In this document: positions 62,501 through 64,000 of the stretch, piece by piece
Layout of the letters: the number at the start of each line of letters is the position of its first letter
How positions within the stretch are numbered: position 1 is the first letter of the stretch
Assembly: GCF_002761295.1 (NCBI RefSeq)
Contig: NZ_CP017881.1
Location: 186,001-250,000, forward strand
Source: Methanohalophilus portucalensis
GTDB taxonomy: Archaea; Halobacteriota; Methanosarcinia; Methanosarcinales; Methanosarcinaceae
Reading direction: 5' to 3'
Length of the DNA: 64,000 bases
Made by a program: the position numbers and the translations under genes
The notes under the pieces: model-generated
The model's database searches: none
Told to the model about the DNA's origin: nothing
What the model saw: the letters and a program-made list of their open reading frames with translations, nothing else

Positions 62501-63127
62501 TAATTTCCGTTTGTGTCACTTATAATTCTGTATTCCTATTGTTACTCTATATTGATATTTAGAAACAACGTTGTCTTTACAATCAATATTAATATGTTGG
62601 ATAATACTTGTGTGTTATTGAGGGCTTTGGAGCAAATTGCCTTGTTTTTGTAATGTAATTTTGTTGCAAAATTGATTTGATATAAACGGTGCCCATTATC
62701 ATCGATAATTCAACATTGATAACATTGGACCGATGACAAATAGAATTGATTTTTAGTTGATTTCTAGATCACGAATCGATTAATATCTACTATTCTTTCC
62801 CTTTTGTGATAATTAGCGGTGACGTCCTGGTCTGCTATTCACCGACAAATATATATGGGCGTATTAAAAATCAGATTATGACAGCTAGTAATGGAGATGG
62901 AACTTACAGCACTACAAATTTGACGGATATTCGGCAAAGTTTGTTATGTTTATTTATGGAGGTTGTAAGTTTGCCAATGAATAAGGGTTGGTTTTCCTTC
63001 CCGTAATTTGTTGGCTAAAAAATTGCATGGGATGCGGATCACCCATCTCCTGGTCCGATATAAACCTGTGCTGGTGGTATCAATCCACTATAATATGAAA
63101 TATGAATAAATATAGGAGTGAAAGGAA
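62501..63127 (+). other. Long intergenic/leader region of mttB
   Basis: About 627 bases (678 from the ramA stop) with no convincing gene. A 66-residue frame at 62806-63006 has no ribosome binding site and no recognised content. Seen here: a 10-base palindrome ACAACGTTGT (62565-62574), the half-site TTTTGTGA (62802-62809) shared with the ramA operator, and, close to mttB, a possible small hairpin around 63028-63047 (ATGGG...CCCAT). A promoter and a long 5' leader for mttB are likely, as known for other methanogen methyltransferase operons. Confidence 0.55.
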
Positions 63128-64000
63128 ATGAAAGAACACTACTATCCAGGTGCACGCCCTCTGAATGGCGTTGAACTTAACCTCTTCTCTGAAGAGGATT
63201 TAAGGATGATCCATTCCGCTACAATGGAAGTCTTCCAGAACCCGGGTATCCAGGTTTCTGATGCTGAAGCAAGACAGATCTTCAAGGAAGCCGGCTGTGA
63301 CGTCGACGAAAAGTCCCAGATCGTAAAGATCCCTGAATTCCTTGTAAACAGGTCTCTTCGTGACTGTCCATCCAGTTTCTATCTCAATGCACGTGATAAG
63401 AAGAAAGATGTAAAGCAGTCACACAAAGGTAAGGTCAACTGGACCTGCTTTGGTACCGGTGTCAAGATGTGCAACTATGAAGCACCAGGCAAGTACAAGA
63501 CTGTCGATTCCGTCGAGGAAGACGTCGCAAACACTGCCAAACTCTGTGACTGGGCTGACAACATTGACTACTACTCCCTTGCAGTATCTGCCAGAGACTG
63601 GGCAGGTAAGGGTGCACAGGATGTCCACGAAACATTCACACCAATGACCAACACCTCAAAGCACTTCCACCACATCGACCCTGTCGAAGAAAGTGTGGAG
63701 TACTACAGAGACATGGTTGTTGCATACTATGGTGGCGACGAAGAAATGGCACGTAAGAGGCCTACTATGTCCATGCTTCTCTGCCCAACCAGCCCACTTG
63801 AACTCAGTGTAAACGCATGCCAGGTCATCATTAAGGGTGCACGCTATGGTCTCCCATTGAACGTCCTGAGTATGGCAATGTCCGGAGGTTCTTCCCCTGT
63901 ATTCCGTGCAGGAACCCTCGTTACACACAACGCAGAAGTTCTCGCAGGTATTGTCCTTGCACAGCTCACTGTTCCAGGTGCAAAATGTCTCTACGGTAGT
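63128..64000 (+). CDS. mttB: Trimethylamine methyltransferase MttB (5' part, cut by window edge)
   Basis: An uninterrupted frame of 291 codons runs from ATG 63128 (AGGAG and AAAGGA upstream) to the end of the window. It matches MttB closely: [16 protein letters not shown]-like start (residues ~5-20), [11 protein letters not shown] (~107-117), [16 protein letters not shown] (~158-173) and [24 protein letters not shown] (spanning ~215-238). MttB transfers a methyl group from trimethylamine to the corrinoid protein MttC. The in-frame amber codon for pyrrolysine is expected near codon 330, beyond the window; none is present in this part. Confidence 0.95.
   Translation, partial: MKEHYYPGARPLNGVELNLFSEEDLRMIHSATMEVFQNPGIQVSDAEARQIFKEAGCDVDEKSQIVKIPEFLVNRSLRDCPSSFYLNARDKKKDVKQSHKGKVNWTCFGTGVKMCNYEAPGKYKTVDSVEEDVANTAKLCDWADNIDYYSLAVSARDWAGKGAQDVHETFTPMTNTSKHFHHIDPVEESVEYYRDMVVAYYGGDEEMARKRPTMSMLLCPTSPLELSVNACQVIIKGARYGLPLNVLSMAMSGGSSPVFRAGTLVTHNAEVLAGIVLAQLTVPGAKCLYGS

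Noticed and set aside
62806-63006. 66-codon frame in the mttB leader region
   Set aside because: No ribosome binding site and no similarity I recognise; the region resembles a regulatory leader.
63128-64000. Amber (pyrrolysine) codon within the visible part of mttB
   Set aside because: All 291 codons were read and none is TAG; the known position lies further downstream, outside the window.

Overview
The window is a chromosomal segment of a methylotrophic methanogen of the family Methanosarcinaceae. The evidence is the start of a trimethylamine methyltransferase gene (mttB) at the right edge, the corrinoid activase ramA, a complete Rnf complex with the multiheme cytochrome MmcA, coenzyme M genes of the cysteate-synthase type, cofD (F420), SepCysS, and many archaeal information-processing genes. 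Acidic proteins and moderate GC fit a halophilic genus such as Methanohalophilus, Methanolobus or Methanococcoides. Methanohalophilus is my best guess, but the sequence alone does not settle it.

Left part (1-9.3 kb): the 3' end of an unknown gene; a P-II-like regulator with two DUF1538 membrane proteins; a CPA2 antiporter with TrkA domains; the coenzyme M cluster (marker-16 protein facing comE, comD and cysteate synthase); and three small genes (winged helix, zinc finger, cytochrome b5-like). Then come tRNA-Gly and a long mostly minus-strand information block (9.6-21.6 kb): SepCysS, rpoL, csl4, a METTL5-like methylase, dph2, hpt, pheS, trpS, a radical SAM protein, aIF2-beta and L10e. A short plus-strand run (GNAT, DUF531, DUF362-ferredoxin) interrupts it.

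Middle (21.8-36.3 kb): moaB, a RecA-like protein with a degenerate P-loop, a YhbY protein, two FluC/CrcB halves with DUF190, a MoaD-like protein, tRNA-Pro, UbiX with its probable LpdD-like partner, an HD hydrolase and cofD. A MacB/Lol-type ABC export cluster with large exported beta-rich proteins and a chagasin-type inhibitor follows.

A visibly AT-rich island at 36.4-39.4 kb carries an EcoRII-like restriction-modification system. Its methyltransferase has a ribbon-helix-helix N-terminus, and the system is followed by a Mig-like thymine-mismatch glycosylase. The island ends next to a tRNA-Ser gene that appears to have a D-arm intron. Immediately beyond is endonuclease Q with a PCNA-binding tail, then a conserved minus-strand operon (PAC2, Nop10, aIF2-alpha, eS27, eL44, GINS, PriS).

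Right part (45-64 kb): the ribosome-rescue pair rqcH-pelota, the c-di-AMP cyclase dacZ, thpR, apbE divergent from mmcA-rnfCDGEAB plus one small membrane gene, rfcS, a COG2426 membrane protein, a histone, DUF6951, an unknown Cys-containing protein, ramA, a 678-base leader region and mttB. In energy terms, MttB and RamA feed methyl groups from trimethylamine into methanogenesis. Rnf-MmcA, flavinylated by ApbE, couples ferredoxin oxidation to sodium export. A recurring motif (TTTTGTGA and its complement) lies before ramA, the neighbouring unknown gene and mttB. No CRISPR array, insertion sequence or prophage was seen.
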